From Tsukamurella sp. M9C (GTDB taxonomy: Bacteria > Actinomycetota > Actinomycetes > Mycobacteriales > Mycobacteriaceae), in the NCBI RefSeq assembly GCF_020169415.1, contig NZ_JAIULG010000015.1, positions 17,341-81,340 of the forward strand: a stretch of 64,000 nucleotides of DNA. The letters run 5' to 3'. How positions within the stretch are numbered: position 1 is the first letter of the stretch; every line of letters starts with the position of its first letter. The translations under genes and the position numbers were made by a program. Shown one piece after another: positions 17,825 to 26,503 of the stretch. The notes under the pieces are model-generated. The model saw only the letters and a list, made by a program, of their open reading frames with translations. It had not been told where the DNA came from and did not search any database.

Positions 17825-19039
17825 TCAGGACTGGGGGAGGAGGGACGGCACGTCGACCGGCGTGCCACCCGCCACGGCGGATCGGGCGACGGCGTCGATG
17901 AGTTCCATGTTGTGCAGCCCGTCGACGAAGTCGGCGTTCCGCGGCAGCGATTCGTCCACAGGTAGGCCCGCGACCTCCTCGAGCATCGCGCGGGCCTGGA
18001 AGACGAAGCCGTCGTTCTGGCCGATCCCCACGCCGGGCGCGTCCATCGCGAGGCCGCCTCGCCAGTACGGGTGGTCGGGGCCGAGCGTCACCGTGCGCGG
18101 GCCGCCGAGCGCATGGCCCTCGTCGGTGAACAGGACCTGGACCCGGCCCGGGTTGCGGAAGTCGAACGCCGCCGATCCGCGCTCGCAGAAGACCTCGAAC
18201 TTCAGGGTGTTGGGGTGCCCCGCGGCGACGCGGGAGACCTGCAGCGCCCCGGTCCCGCCGCCGGCGAATTCGACGAAGAAGCCCGCCACGTCGTCGTTCT
18301 CGACGGTGTCGCGCTCGTCGCTGACGGCGCCGTGCTCGTGACCGATCACGCGGCCCAACGGCTTCGGCCGCGTCGGGAACGCGGTGTGCAGCGTCGCGCC
18401 GCGCACGGTGGCGACGGGGCCGCCGAAGAGCTCGGCGATGTAGGTGAGGTGGCTGCCGACGTCGGCGAGCGCGCCCGAACCCGCGGGGCCCTTGAAGCGC
18501 CAACTGATGGGACCGTCGGGGTCGCAGGCGTAGTCGGTCCAGTACGCGCCGTCGAAGTTGATGAGCCGGCCGAGGCGGCCGCTGCGCACCAGGTCGCCGA
18601 GCAGGGCGATCCCGGGGGAGCGGAGGTAGGTGAGGCCGATCCGGCCCAGGACGCCGCGCTCGGCCGCCGTGTCCGCGGCGGACACCATGGCGCGCGCGTC
18701 GTCGATGGTGTCGGACAGCGGCTTCTCGCAGATCACGTGCTTGCCCGCGGCCAGAAGGGATTCGACGATCTCGCGGTGCAGCGCGTTGGCCACGACGACG
18801 CTCACCACGTCGATGTCGGCGGCGGCGACGATCGCCTGCCAGGAGGTGTCGTGCCGCACGAAGCCGAACCGGCGAGCGGTGTCGTGCGCCAGCGGCTCGT
18901 ACGCGTCGGCGATGGAGACCAGCCGCACGTCCGGCAGTCCGGGGCCGTAGACGGCGGTGGCGGCTCGATAGCCCGCGGCGTGCGCCTTGCCCGCCATGCC
19001 GGCGCCGATCACGGCGACGCCGATGCTGTTCCCGCTCAT
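17825..19039 (-). CDS. Gfo/Idh/MocA-family oxidoreductase B
   Basis: 404 residues. GVAVIGAGMAGKAHAAGY is the dinucleotide site and VICEKPLSDT the catalytic-lysine motif; GSGALADVGSHLTYIAELFGG is in the C-terminal domain. ATG 19039 has AAGGAGGG right upstream, the strongest ribosome binding site here. It is followed after 35 bases by the TIM-barrel isomerase. The LacI-type operator at 19,093 sits between it and the divergent LacI gene, so it is probably repressed by that LacI protein until inducer arrives. Likely oxidises a sugar or inositol-type hydroxyl. Confidence 0.88.
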   Translation of the reverse strand: MSGNSIGVAVIGAGMAGKAHAAGYRAATAVYGPGLPDVRLVSIADAYEPLAHDTARRFGFVRHDTSWQAIVAAADIDVVSVVVANALHREIVESLLAAGKHVICEKPLSDTIDDARAMVSAADTAAERGVLGRIGLTYLRSPGIALLGDLVRSGRLGRLINFDGAYWTDYACDPDGPISWRFKGPAGSGALADVGSHLTYIAELFGGPVATVRGATLHTAFPTRPKPLGRVIGHEHGAVSDERDTVENDDVAGFFVEFAGGGTGALQVSRVAAGHPNTLKFEVFCERGSAAFDFRNPGRVQVLFTDEGHALGGPRTVTLGPDHPYWRGGLAMDAPGVGIGQNDGFVFQARAMLEEVAGLPVDESLPRNADFVDGLHNMELIDAVARSAVAGGTPVDVPSLLPQS

Positions 19040-19092
19040 GTTCCCTCCTTCAGGTTGCTGTGCGCTCCATCTCGACCTAGTGTCGATATGAA

Positions 19093-19106
19093 TTGGAGCG
19101 CTCCAA
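19093..19106. promoter_or_regulatory. LacI-family operator TTGGAGCGCTCCAA
   Basis: A perfect 14-base palindrome with the central CG typical of LacI-family operators. It lies between divergent oxidoreductase B and the LacI gene, consistent with control of both. Confidence 0.8.
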
Positions 19107-19115
19107 CAAGCATGA

Positions 19116-19131
19116 GCAATGTTCGTATGTC
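19116..19131. repeat. Promoter motif GCAATGTTCGTATGTC, copy 1
   Basis: Sixteen bases that recur with one mismatch at 20184-20199 upstream of the ABC transporter operon. It lies just before the LacI gene start. Confidence 0.7.
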
Positions 19132-19149
19132 CTGTCAAGAGGGTGGCGC

Positions 19150-20169
19150 ATGGAAGGTAAGCGACCGACGATCTACGACGTCGCGAGGCGGGCGGGGGTG
19201 TCGAAATCCCTGGTATCACTGGTCCTGCAGGGATCCCCGCGGGTCGGCGAGGCGTCTCGCCGGGCGGTGGAGGAGGCGATCGCGGACCTCGGGTACCGCC
19301 CCAGCCGGGCGGCGGCGAACCTCGCCGCGCGGCGCACGCGCACCGTCGGGGTGCTGATCGACGACTACACGAACCTGTGGTTCGTCGACCTCGTGCGCGG
19401 CCTGCACGCCGCGCTCGGCCCGGCCGGCTACCGGCTGGCGGTCGTGGACGTCGCGACCGCGGATCAGGCTGAGGATCCGGTCGAGTCCATGCTCGCCATG
19501 CGGGTCGACGGGCTCGTGCTCGGCATGGATCCACCGCAATCGCTGCTGGCCCGAGACGGTGCCGCGCTGCCGCCGGTCGTGGTCGCGGGCACGCGGGCGG
19601 CGCACGACGCGCGGTTCGACGCGGTCGCCAACGACGACGCCGAGGGGGCGCGCCTCGCCGCCCGGCACCTCGTCGAACTGGGGCATCGCACCCTCGGTCA
19701 GGTGTGCGCCGGCGGCGGCGCGGGTGAGGTGCGGCGCGCGGCGTTCTCCGTCGAGGCCTCGCGCCTCGGCGCGACCGTGGTGGACGCCTCCTGGCGCGGC
19801 GAGGCGTCGGACGAGGCCGGGTTCCGCGCCGCCGCCGAGCTGTTCGCCGCCGATCCCGGGGTCACCGCGGTGTTCGCGGCGAACGACGTGATGGCCGTCG
19901 GCGTGCTCGGAGCGGCGCGCGAACACGGGCGGGACGTTCCGCGCGATCTCTCCGTCGTCGGCTACGACGACACCTCGCTGGCGTCGACCCGGTTGGTGGG
20001 GCTGACGACGGTCGACGACCGCAGCTTCGACGTGGGGAACCGGGCGGGTGCGCTCCTGCGCGACCGGATGGGGGCGGACGGCGGCGCATCGTCGTCGGCG
20101 CGCGACAGCGAGAGGGATGTTCTCGCACCGCGACTGGTCGTCCGGGGGACCACGGGAGCACCCAGTTGA
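19150..20169 (+). CDS. LacI-family transcriptional regulator
   Basis: 339 residues. The N-terminal HTH is TIYDVARRAGVSKSLVSLVL with hinge helix AANLAARRT. A periplasmic-binding-protein fold follows, ending VFAANDVMAVGVLGAAR and SVVGYDDTSLASTRLVGLTTV. ATG 19150 has AGGG eight bases upstream; an upstream in-frame start at 19093 is unlikely because it overlaps the operator. It sits between the oxidoreductase/isomerase pair and the sugar ABC importer and most likely represses both until a sugar or inositol derivative binds. Confidence 0.92.
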   Translation: MEGKRPTIYDVARRAGVSKSLVSLVLQGSPRVGEASRRAVEEAIADLGYRPSRAAANLAARRTRTVGVLIDDYTNLWFVDLVRGLHAALGPAGYRLAVVDVATADQAEDPVESMLAMRVDGLVLGMDPPQSLLARDGAALPPVVVAGTRAAHDARFDAVANDDAEGARLAARHLVELGHRTLGQVCAGGGAGEVRRAAFSVEASRLGATVVDASWRGEASDEAGFRAAAELFAADPGVTAVFAANDVMAVGVLGAAREHGRDVPRDLSVVGYDDTSLASTRLVGLTTVDDRSFDVGNRAGALLRDRMGADGGASSSARDSERDVLAPRLVVRGTTGAPS

Positions 20170-20183
20170 GCCACAAGATCGCG

Positions 20184-20226
20184 GCAATGTGCGTATGTCT
20201 GAACAAACACTAGGCAAGCGCTGTGA
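20184..20226. promoter_or_regulatory. Control region of the ABC importer operon
   Basis: It holds GCAATGTGCGTATGTC (20184-20199), 15 of 16 identical to 19116-19131; GAACAAACACT (20201-20211), matching the minus strand at 33921-33931 in 10 of 11 bases; and an AGCGCT core (in GCAAGCGCTGTG) resembling a weak half of the LacI operator. Confidence 0.55.
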
Positions 20227-20288
20227 TCTGTACTACATTCAGCTCAGCGAGTGGGTCGTCTCACTCGGTGAGGTCGAAGGGACACAGC

Positions 20289-21311
20289 ATGAAGAAGACC
20301 ACGCAGCGGCCGCGAAGGCTCCGTACCCTGCTCGCCGCGACCGCGGCCGGCACGGCGGCGCTCATCACGGTGGTGGGTTGCTCGAGCACGGGCGGCGCTC
20401 CGCGCGACACCGGGGACGGTGGTGCCGGCGTCGGCTCGGCGGGCACGAAGCGCCTGACCATCGCCATGGTCACGCACCAGCAGCCCGGCGACACCTTCTG
20501 GGATCTCATCCGCAAGGGCGCGGAGATGGCGGCGAAGAAGGACAACGTCACCCTCCGGTACTCCAACGACCCGCAGGCGCCCAACCAGGCGAACCTGGTG
20601 CAGGCCGCGATCGACAGCAAGGTCGACGGGATCGCGCTCACGCTGTCCACACCCAATGCCTTCCAGGCCGTGGTGCAGAACGCGCAGAAGGCGGGGATCC
20701 CGGTCTCCGCGTTCAACGCCGGCTACAACGACTACGCGCGCATGGGGATCCAGCAGTACTTCGGCCAGGACGAGACCACCGCGGGCGTCGCGGTGGGCGA
20801 GCGCCTCTCCAAGGAGGGCGCGAAGAAGGCCATCTGCATCATCCAGCAGCAGGGCCAGGTCCAGCTCGAGTCGCGATGCGCGGGGGTCCGGACCGGCCTT
20901 GCGGGCGGCACCGTCGAGAACCTCAACGTCAACGGCGAGGACATGACCGATGTGCAGTCCAAGGTCAACGCCAAGCTGCAGCAGGATCCGAGCATCGACA
21001 CCGTCGTGGCTCTGGGTGCGCCGTTCGCGCTGACGGCGAGCAAGGCCCTGGAGGGCTCCGCGAGCAAACCCCGCATCGTCACCTTCGACACCAACGCGGC
21101 ACTGGTCGGCGCGATCCAGAACGGGAAGGTCGCGTGGGCCGTCGACCAGCAGCCTTACCTCCAGGGCTACCTCGCCATCGACTCGCTCTGGCTGCAGATC
21201 ATCAACGGCAACACCATCGGCGGCGGCCAGGCCGTGTTCACCGGTCCGGCGTTCATCGACAAGACCAACGTCGACAAGGTCGCCGAGCTCGCCAAGGGCG
21301 GGACCCGCTGA
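20289..21311 (+). CDS. Sugar ABC transporter substrate-binding lipoprotein
   Basis: 340 residues. A basic N-terminus, hydrophobic stretch and lipobox (VVGC, Cys about 31) indicate a lipoprotein signal peptide. The mature part is a type I periplasmic-binding fold, with LTIAMVTHQQPGDTFWDLIR at its start and a ribose-binding-protein-like VDGIALTLSTPN. It binds a monosaccharide, polyol or cyclitol outside the membrane. ATG 20289 is chosen because the signal peptide begins there; the frame is open further upstream. It overlaps the permease start by one base. Confidence 0.92.
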   Translation: MKKTTQRPRRLRTLLAATAAGTAALITVVGCSSTGGAPRDTGDGGAGVGSAGTKRLTIAMVTHQQPGDTFWDLIRKGAEMAAKKDNVTLRYSNDPQAPNQANLVQAAIDSKVDGIALTLSTPNAFQAVVQNAQKAGIPVSAFNAGYNDYARMGIQQYFGQDETTAGVAVGERLSKEGAKKAICIIQQQGQVQLESRCAGVRTGLAGGTVENLNVNGEDMTDVQSKVNAKLQQDPSIDTVVALGAPFALTASKALEGSASKPRIVTFDTNAALVGAIQNGKVAWAVDQQPYLQGYLAIDSLWLQIINGNTIGGGQAVFTGPAFIDKTNVDKVAELAKGGTR

Positions 21312-22369
21312 TGACCACCGACGAGGCCCTCGACCTGAGTACGCACACGCCCGTCACCGACGAGCGGGTCAAGAAGCAGAAGCCCCTGCAGCGGTTGATC
21401 CTGCGCCCCGAGATGGGTGCGTTGATCGGCGCGATCGCGATCCTGATCTTCTTCCTGATCGTGGCGCCGCCCTTCCGCAGCCCGGAGGCCTTCGCCACCG
21501 TGCTGTACGCCAGCTCTACGATCGGCATCATGGCCTGCGGCGTCGCCGTGCTCATGATCGGCGGCGAGTTCGACCTGTCGACCGGTGTGGCCGTGACCTT
21601 CTCGTCGCTCGCGGCGTCGATGCTCGCCTACAACCTGCACCTGAACACGTGGGTGGGATCCCTGCTCGCCCTGGGGCTGTCGCTCGTGGTGGGCGCCTTC
21701 AACGGCTACATGGTGATGCGCACCAAGATCCCCAGCTTCCTCATCACGCTGGCCACGTTCCTCATGCTCACCGGCATCAACCTCGCGGTCACCAAGATGG
21801 TCACCGGTCAGGTCGCCACCCCCACGATCGCGGACATGGAGGGCTTCCCGTCGGCGCAGGCCGTCTTCTCCTCGACGATCCACATCTTCGGCGTCGGCCT
21901 CAAGGTGACGGTCCTGTGGTGGATCCTGTTCACCGCGGTCGCCACGTACGTCCTCATGCGCACCCGCGTCGGCAACTGGATCTTCGCCGTCGGCGGCAAC
22001 CAGGATTCAGCACGCGCCGTGGGCGTCCCGGTCACCAAGGTCAAGATCGGCCTGTTCATGTTCGTGGCCTTCTGCGCCTGGTTCGTCGGCCAGCACCTGC
22101 TGTACGCCTACGACACCGTCCAGTCCGGGCAAGGCGTCGGCAACGAGTTCCTGTACATCATCGGCGCCGTCATCGGCGGCTGCCTCCTCACGGGCGGCTA
22201 CGGCACCGCGGTCGGGGCCATGATCGGCGCCTTCATCTTCGGCATGGTCAACCAGTGCATCGTCTACGCCGGCTGGAACCCCGACTGGTTCAAGTTCTTC
22301 CTCGGCATCATGCTGCTGTTCGCCGTGATCGCCAACAACGCATTCCGCAACTTCGCCGCGAAGAGGTGA
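21311..22369 (+). CDS. Sugar ABC transporter permease (RbsC/BPD_transp_2 type)
   Basis: 352 residues, about nine to ten hydrophobic segments. GGEFDLSTGVAVTFSSL and TKIPSFLITLATF are the typical RbsC-family regions, and FAVGGNQDSARAVGVPVTKVK is the cytoplasmic coupling-loop segment. It probably homodimerises. ATG 21311 overlaps the binding-protein stop (TGATG). The long frame open upstream of it is a shadow of the previous gene. Confidence 0.93.
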   Translation: MTTDEALDLSTHTPVTDERVKKQKPLQRLILRPEMGALIGAIAILIFFLIVAPPFRSPEAFATVLYASSTIGIMACGVAVLMIGGEFDLSTGVAVTFSSLAASMLAYNLHLNTWVGSLLALGLSLVVGAFNGYMVMRTKIPSFLITLATFLMLTGINLAVTKMVTGQVATPTIADMEGFPSAQAVFSSTIHIFGVGLKVTVLWWILFTAVATYVLMRTRVGNWIFAVGGNQDSARAVGVPVTKVKIGLFMFVAFCAWFVGQHLLYAYDTVQSGQGVGNEFLYIIGAVIGGCLLTGGYGTAVGAMIGAFIFGMVNQCIVYAGWNPDWFKFFLGIMLLFAVIANNAFRNFAAKR

Positions 22370-22373
22370 CCCG

Positions 22374-23186
22374 ATGACCACGGACGATATTCAGGCCGAG
22401 ACGCCCGACACCGGCGACGACAAGGTCGCGCTGATCGAGTTCAAGGACGTCGGCAAGCAGTACGGCAACATCATCGCGCTCCAGGGGATCAACCTCCGCG
22501 TGTTCCCCGGCGAGGTCACCTGCGTGCTCGGCGACAACGGCGCGGGCAAGTCGACGCTGATCAAGACGATGGCGGGGCTGCACAAGCCCAGCGAGGGCGA
22601 GGTCCTCGTCGACGGCGAGGTCACCACCCTCGACTCGCCCAAGGACGCGCTCGAGAAGGGCGTCGCCACCGTCTACCAGGACCTCGCGGTCGTGGGGCTG
22701 ATGCCGGTGTGGCGCAACTTCTTCCTCGGGCAGGAGCTGCGCTCGGGCTTCCTCAAGAGCCTCGACGTGCAGACCATGCGCGCCACGACGAAGGAGGAGC
22801 TGTTCAAGATGGGCATCGACCTCCCGGACGTGGACGCCCCGATCAGCTCGTTGTCGGGCGGCCAGCGGCAGTGCGTCGCGATCGCCCGGGCGATCTACTT
22901 CGGGGCGCGCGTGCTGATCCTCGACGAGCCGACGGCCGCGCTGGGCGTCAAGCAGTCCGGCATGGTGCTGCGGTACATCACCGCGGCCCGGGACCAGGGC
23001 TTCGGCGTCGTCTTCATCACGCACAACCCGCACCACGCGTACATGGTCGGCGATCACTTCGTGCTGCTCAATCGCGGCCGGCAGAAGCTGGACTGCACGT
23101 ACGACGAGATCAGCCTGGAGGAGCTGACCTCGCAGATGGCGGGCGGCGACGAGCTCGAGACCCTCAGCCACGAACTGCGCAGGTGA
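22374..23186 (+). CDS. Sugar ABC transporter ATP-binding protein, single-domain
   Basis: 270 residues, one nucleotide-binding domain, whereas RbsA/MglA-type partners of such permeases usually carry two. Walker A is GDNGAGKST (about 55), the signature LSGGQRQ, Walker B VLILDEPTAALG and the switch His is in FITHNPHH. It presumably works as a homodimer, as in the Frc-type fructose transporter. ATG 22374 follows the permease stop by four bases. Confidence 0.93.
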   Translation: MTTDDIQAETPDTGDDKVALIEFKDVGKQYGNIIALQGINLRVFPGEVTCVLGDNGAGKSTLIKTMAGLHKPSEGEVLVDGEVTTLDSPKDALEKGVATVYQDLAVVGLMPVWRNFFLGQELRSGFLKSLDVQTMRATTKEELFKMGIDLPDVDAPISSLSGGQRQCVAIARAIYFGARVLILDEPTAALGVKQSGMVLRYITAARDQGFGVVFITHNPHHAYMVGDHFVLLNRGRQKLDCTYDEISLEELTSQMAGGDELETLSHELRR

Positions 23187-23190
23187 TCCG

Positions 23191-24348
23191 GTGGCGGCGA
23201 CGCTCCTCGAACGCTTCCGGCGCCGGCTGCGGGTCGCGATGGTCGGCGGTGGGATCGGCAGCTACATCGGCGAGACCCACGCCATCGCGCTCCGCACCGA
23301 CGGTCTGTGGGACCTCGTGGCGGGAGCCTTCTCCCGCACGCCGGCGACGAACGCGGCCACCGGGCGGTCGTGGCTCGTGCCACCGGACCGCACCTACGCG
23401 GATCACCGCGCGCTCATCGCTGGGGAGTCCGCGCGGGCGGACCCCGTCGACGCGGTGATCGTCGCGACCCGGCCGTCGAGCCACGCCGAGATCGCCTGCG
23501 ACCTCCTCGCAGCCGGTTTCCACGTGATCTGCGAGAAGCCGCTCACCGATACCGCCGCCGACGCCCGCCGGGTCGCGGCGGCGGTGGCCGGATCGGGCCG
23601 GCGGCTCATGCTGACCCACTGTTACAGCGGCTATCCCATGGTGCGCCAGGCGCGGGAGATGGTCGCCCGGGGCGACCTCGGGCGGATCACCCTGGTCGAG
23701 AGCAGGTTCGCGGGCGGGATGTACGCGGCGAACACACCGCCCGGCTCGTGGCGCGTGGACGGCACGGAGGGCGGCGTGACCGCGCTGATCGCCGATCTCG
23801 GCACGCACGCGCTGCACCTCGCGGAGTTCGTCGGCGGCAGGCGGATCACGACGGTCGCCGCGGACCTCGCACGGGTCGCCCCCGAGCACGTGGCCTTCGA
23901 CAACGCCTACCTCGGCCTCGGATTCGAGGGCGGTGCCCGCGGCCGCTGCTGGAGCACGTCCCAGGCCGCCGGGGCCACGCACGGCCTCGCGGTCACCGTC
24001 TACGGCGACCGCGGCAGCGTGGCCTGGGACCACGACACCCCGGAGACGCTGTGGTGGCGTGCGGACGGCGAGCCCGATCGTCTGCTCACCAAGGCCGGAC
24101 CCGCGGCGACACCGGCAGCGATCGCCGCGTCCCGGTTCACCGCCGGCCACCCCGACGGGTACGCCCTCGCCTTCGCGAACCTCTACCGCGACTTCGCTCG
24201 TGCGCTGCTCGCCGATGCGTTGGGCGAGGACCCCGTTCCGTACCTGGTTGATCTCCCCGACGTCGCCGACGGCGTCCGCACCCTCGCCGTCGTCGAGGCC
24301 GCCGTCCGGTCCGACGAGGCCGGTCGCCCCGTCTCCGTCGACACCTGA
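23191..24348 (+). CDS. Gfo/Idh/MocA-family oxidoreductase C
   Basis: 385 residues. VAMVGGGIGSYIGETHAIAL binds NAD(P), VICEKPLTDT holds the catalytic Lys, and ALIADLGTHALHLAEFVGG is the C-terminal substrate region. The glycine pattern GGGIGSYIG has an unusual Ser-Tyr insertion, as in a subgroup linked to ABC sugar operons. GTG 23191 lies four bases after the ATPase gene stop, so it belongs to the transporter operon and likely oxidises the imported compound. Product and stereochemistry unknown. Confidence 0.88.
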   Translation: MAATLLERFRRRLRVAMVGGGIGSYIGETHAIALRTDGLWDLVAGAFSRTPATNAATGRSWLVPPDRTYADHRALIAGESARADPVDAVIVATRPSSHAEIACDLLAAGFHVICEKPLTDTAADARRVAAAVAGSGRRLMLTHCYSGYPMVRQAREMVARGDLGRITLVESRFAGGMYAANTPPGSWRVDGTEGGVTALIADLGTHALHLAEFVGGRRITTVAADLARVAPEHVAFDNAYLGLGFEGGARGRCWSTSQAAGATHGLAVTVYGDRGSVAWDHDTPETLWWRADGEPDRLLTKAGPAATPAAIAASRFTAGHPDGYALAFANLYRDFARALLADALGEDPVPYLVDLPDVADGVRTLAVVEAAVRSDEAGRPVSVDT

Positions 24349-24375
24349 CCACCACCGACCCGAATCGAGCACCGC

Positions 24376-25551
24376 ATGACCGAGCCGATCCGCGTGGCCC
24401 TCGTGGGCTGCGGCAACATCGCCCTGGGTTTCCACATCCCCGCCTACCTCGCCGCGGACGACCGGTTCCGCATCGTCGGCATCGCCGATCCGACACCGGA
24501 ACGGCTCGAGCTGGGGCGCGTCGCGGCCGGGCTCACGCCGGAGCAGGTACATGCGGACGTTGCCGACCTGCTGGCGCGCGACGACGTCGACGCGCTCGAC
24601 TTGTGCACCCCGCAGCACCTGCATCGCGACGTCGCGATCGCCGCGGCCCGCGCCGGCAAGCACGTGCTGTGCGAGAAGCCGATCGCCGCCGTCCCCGCGG
24701 ACGCCGAGGCCATGCGCGTCGCGGCCGAGGAGGCGGGAACCGTCCTCGCCGTGGTCGCCAACTACCTGTTCTTCCCGGAGGTGGTGGCGCTCACGGCGAT
24801 CATCGACTCGGGCGAGCTCGGCGAGATCCGCACGGCGCGCGTCGACATGCTGGGTGTCCTGGACCTGCCGGGCGCGGCGGGCTATCGGCCCACGTGGCGG
24901 CACGATCCCGCGCAGGCGGGCGGGGGCGTCCTGGTCGACATGCTGCACGGGGTGTATCTCGCCGAGGCCCTCCTCGGCGCCCGCGCGGAGCGGGTCTCCG
25001 CGTTCGTGGACAGCGCGAGCGACGGCGACGCCGTCGACGGAATCGCATTGTGCCGCCTCGAGGCCGGCCGCCGCGTCGCGATGGTGAACATCGCGTGGGG
25101 CATGGGCCAGGGCGGTGTCGCGGTCGAGGGGGACCGGGGCCGCGCCGTCGCGCACTACCGCGCGGACGGGACGATGCCGTGGGCGCCGTTCGAATCCCTC
25201 ACCGTCACCACGGAGTCCGGGACGCGCACCGTCGACCTCCCGGCGGGCGCCGAACTGGAGTCCCTCATCGCCGCGTCGATGCGCGACACGGTGCTCGACT
25301 TCGCCGATGCGATCGGCGGCGGCCGTGCGCCCGCCGTCGATGCCGCGACGGCCCGGCACATCCTCGAGATCACCGTGGCCGCGTACGCGTCGGGCGCCCT
25401 CGGCGCGACAGTGCCGCTCCCACTCGACGGCGCTCTGTTCACCTCCGGGGTCGCCGGTCTCGCGGAGATCGGCGTGCCCGACGACTCCTTCGTCCGTCGT
25501 CGTGGGCTGTTCGGTCTGACGGTGCCTGCGGCGTCCGGGATCGAGGGCTGA
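24376..25551 (+). CDS. Gfo/Idh/MocA-family oxidoreductase D
   Basis: 391 residues. VALVGCGNIALGFHIPAYLA is the nucleotide site and VLCEKPIAAVP the EKP motif; GGGVLVDMLHGVYLAEALLGA is the C-terminal catalytic region. It ends with an extra 40-residue tail (after GATVPLPLDGALFTSG) beyond the core fold. The stop (TGA 25549-25551) lies one base before the GTG of the TIM-barrel gene, so the two are coupled. A partner role in a two-step oxidation/isomerisation is inference. Confidence 0.87.
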   Translation: MTEPIRVALVGCGNIALGFHIPAYLAADDRFRIVGIADPTPERLELGRVAAGLTPEQVHADVADLLARDDVDALDLCTPQHLHRDVAIAAARAGKHVLCEKPIAAVPADAEAMRVAAEEAGTVLAVVANYLFFPEVVALTAIIDSGELGEIRTARVDMLGVLDLPGAAGYRPTWRHDPAQAGGGVLVDMLHGVYLAEALLGARAERVSAFVDSASDGDAVDGIALCRLEAGRRVAMVNIAWGMGQGGVAVEGDRGRAVAHYRADGTMPWAPFESLTVTTESGTRTVDLPAGAELESLIAASMRDTVLDFADAIGGGRAPAVDAATARHILEITVAAYASGALGATVPLPLDGALFTSGVAGLAEIGVPDDSFVRRRGLFGLTVPAASGIEG

Positions 25552-25552
25552 C

Positions 25553-26503
25553 GTGCAGATCGGACTGCTCACCGACAGCCTCTCCGAGCTCACCCGCGCC
25601 GAGGCCCTCGACACGGCCGTGGACCTCGGCGTCGAGACCGTCGAGATCGGCCTGGGCGGTGTGCACGGCGGGTGGTCGCCCGCCCCGCACGCCGATCTGG
25701 CGGAACTGCTGGACGACGGTGCCGCCCGGGCCGCGCTGGCCCGGGACATCGGATCGCGCGGGCTGCGGCTCGAGGCCTTCAACGCCGCCGGGAATCCGCT
25801 CCATCCCCGGCACGGGGAGCGCGACGCCGCGGTCCTGCGCGGCGCGCTGCGGCTCGCGGAGGATTTCGAGATCGGCACGGTCGTCACCATGTCCGGCCTT
25901 CCCGGCTATCCGGGCGATACCGTGCCCCCGTGGATCACGACGGTCTGGCCGCCCGAGAACCTGGAGCTCCTGGATTACCAGTGGGAACGGGCCATCGGCT
26001 GGTGGGGGCCGATCGCGGACGAGGCTCGCGCTCGCGGCGTACGGATCGCCGTCGAGATGCACGCCAACCAGCTCGTCTACAACGTGCCCGGTCTCCTGCG
26101 GCTGCGCGCCACCGTGGGTGATGTGGTGGGCGCGAACTTCGATCCCAGCCACCTCATCTGGATGGGCGCCGACCCGCTCGCCGCGATCCGCGCCCTGGAC
26201 GGCGCGATCCATCACGTGCACGCCAAGGACACCCGCATCGAGGACCGGGCGGCGGTCGCCTCGCGGCTCGAGACCGTCCCGAATCCGCGTACCGGCGAGC
26301 GGGCGTGGAACTACGTCGCGGTCGGCACCGGCCACCCGGACGGGGTCGACTTCTGGGTGCGGTTCATCGCCGCGCTCCGGCACGCCGGGTACGACGGCCC
26401 GCTGTCCATCGAGAACGAGGACTACACGCTCGGCCAGCGCGAATCCGTCGCCCCGGCCGTCGAGACGCTGCGCGCCGCGCAGAACCTGGAGGAGGTGCGA
26501 TGA
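25553..26503 (+). CDS. Sugar phosphate isomerase/epimerase-like TIM barrel, paralogue of 16,761 gene
   Basis: 316 residues. Metal-site motifs are VEMHANQLVYN (about 163), ANFDPSHLIWMG (about 196), HVHAKDT (about 223) and LSIENED (about 284). VVTMSGLPGYPGD and AAGNPLHP repeat the paralogue's motifs, so the two are a duplicated pair with one in each arm of the LacI regulon. GTG 25553 is preceded by a weak GAGGG. It overlaps the following gene by four bases. Likely converts an inosose- or ketose-type intermediate. Confidence 0.87.
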   Translation: MQIGLLTDSLSELTRAEALDTAVDLGVETVEIGLGGVHGGWSPAPHADLAELLDDGAARAALARDIGSRGLRLEAFNAAGNPLHPRHGERDAAVLRGALRLAEDFEIGTVVTMSGLPGYPGDTVPPWITTVWPPENLELLDYQWERAIGWWGPIADEARARGVRIAVEMHANQLVYNVPGLLRLRATVGDVVGANFDPSHLIWMGADPLAAIRALDGAIHHVHAKDTRIEDRAAVASRLETVPNPRTGERAWNYVAVGTGHPDGVDFWVRFIAALRHAGYDGPLSIENEDYTLGQRESVAPAVETLRAAQNLEEVR

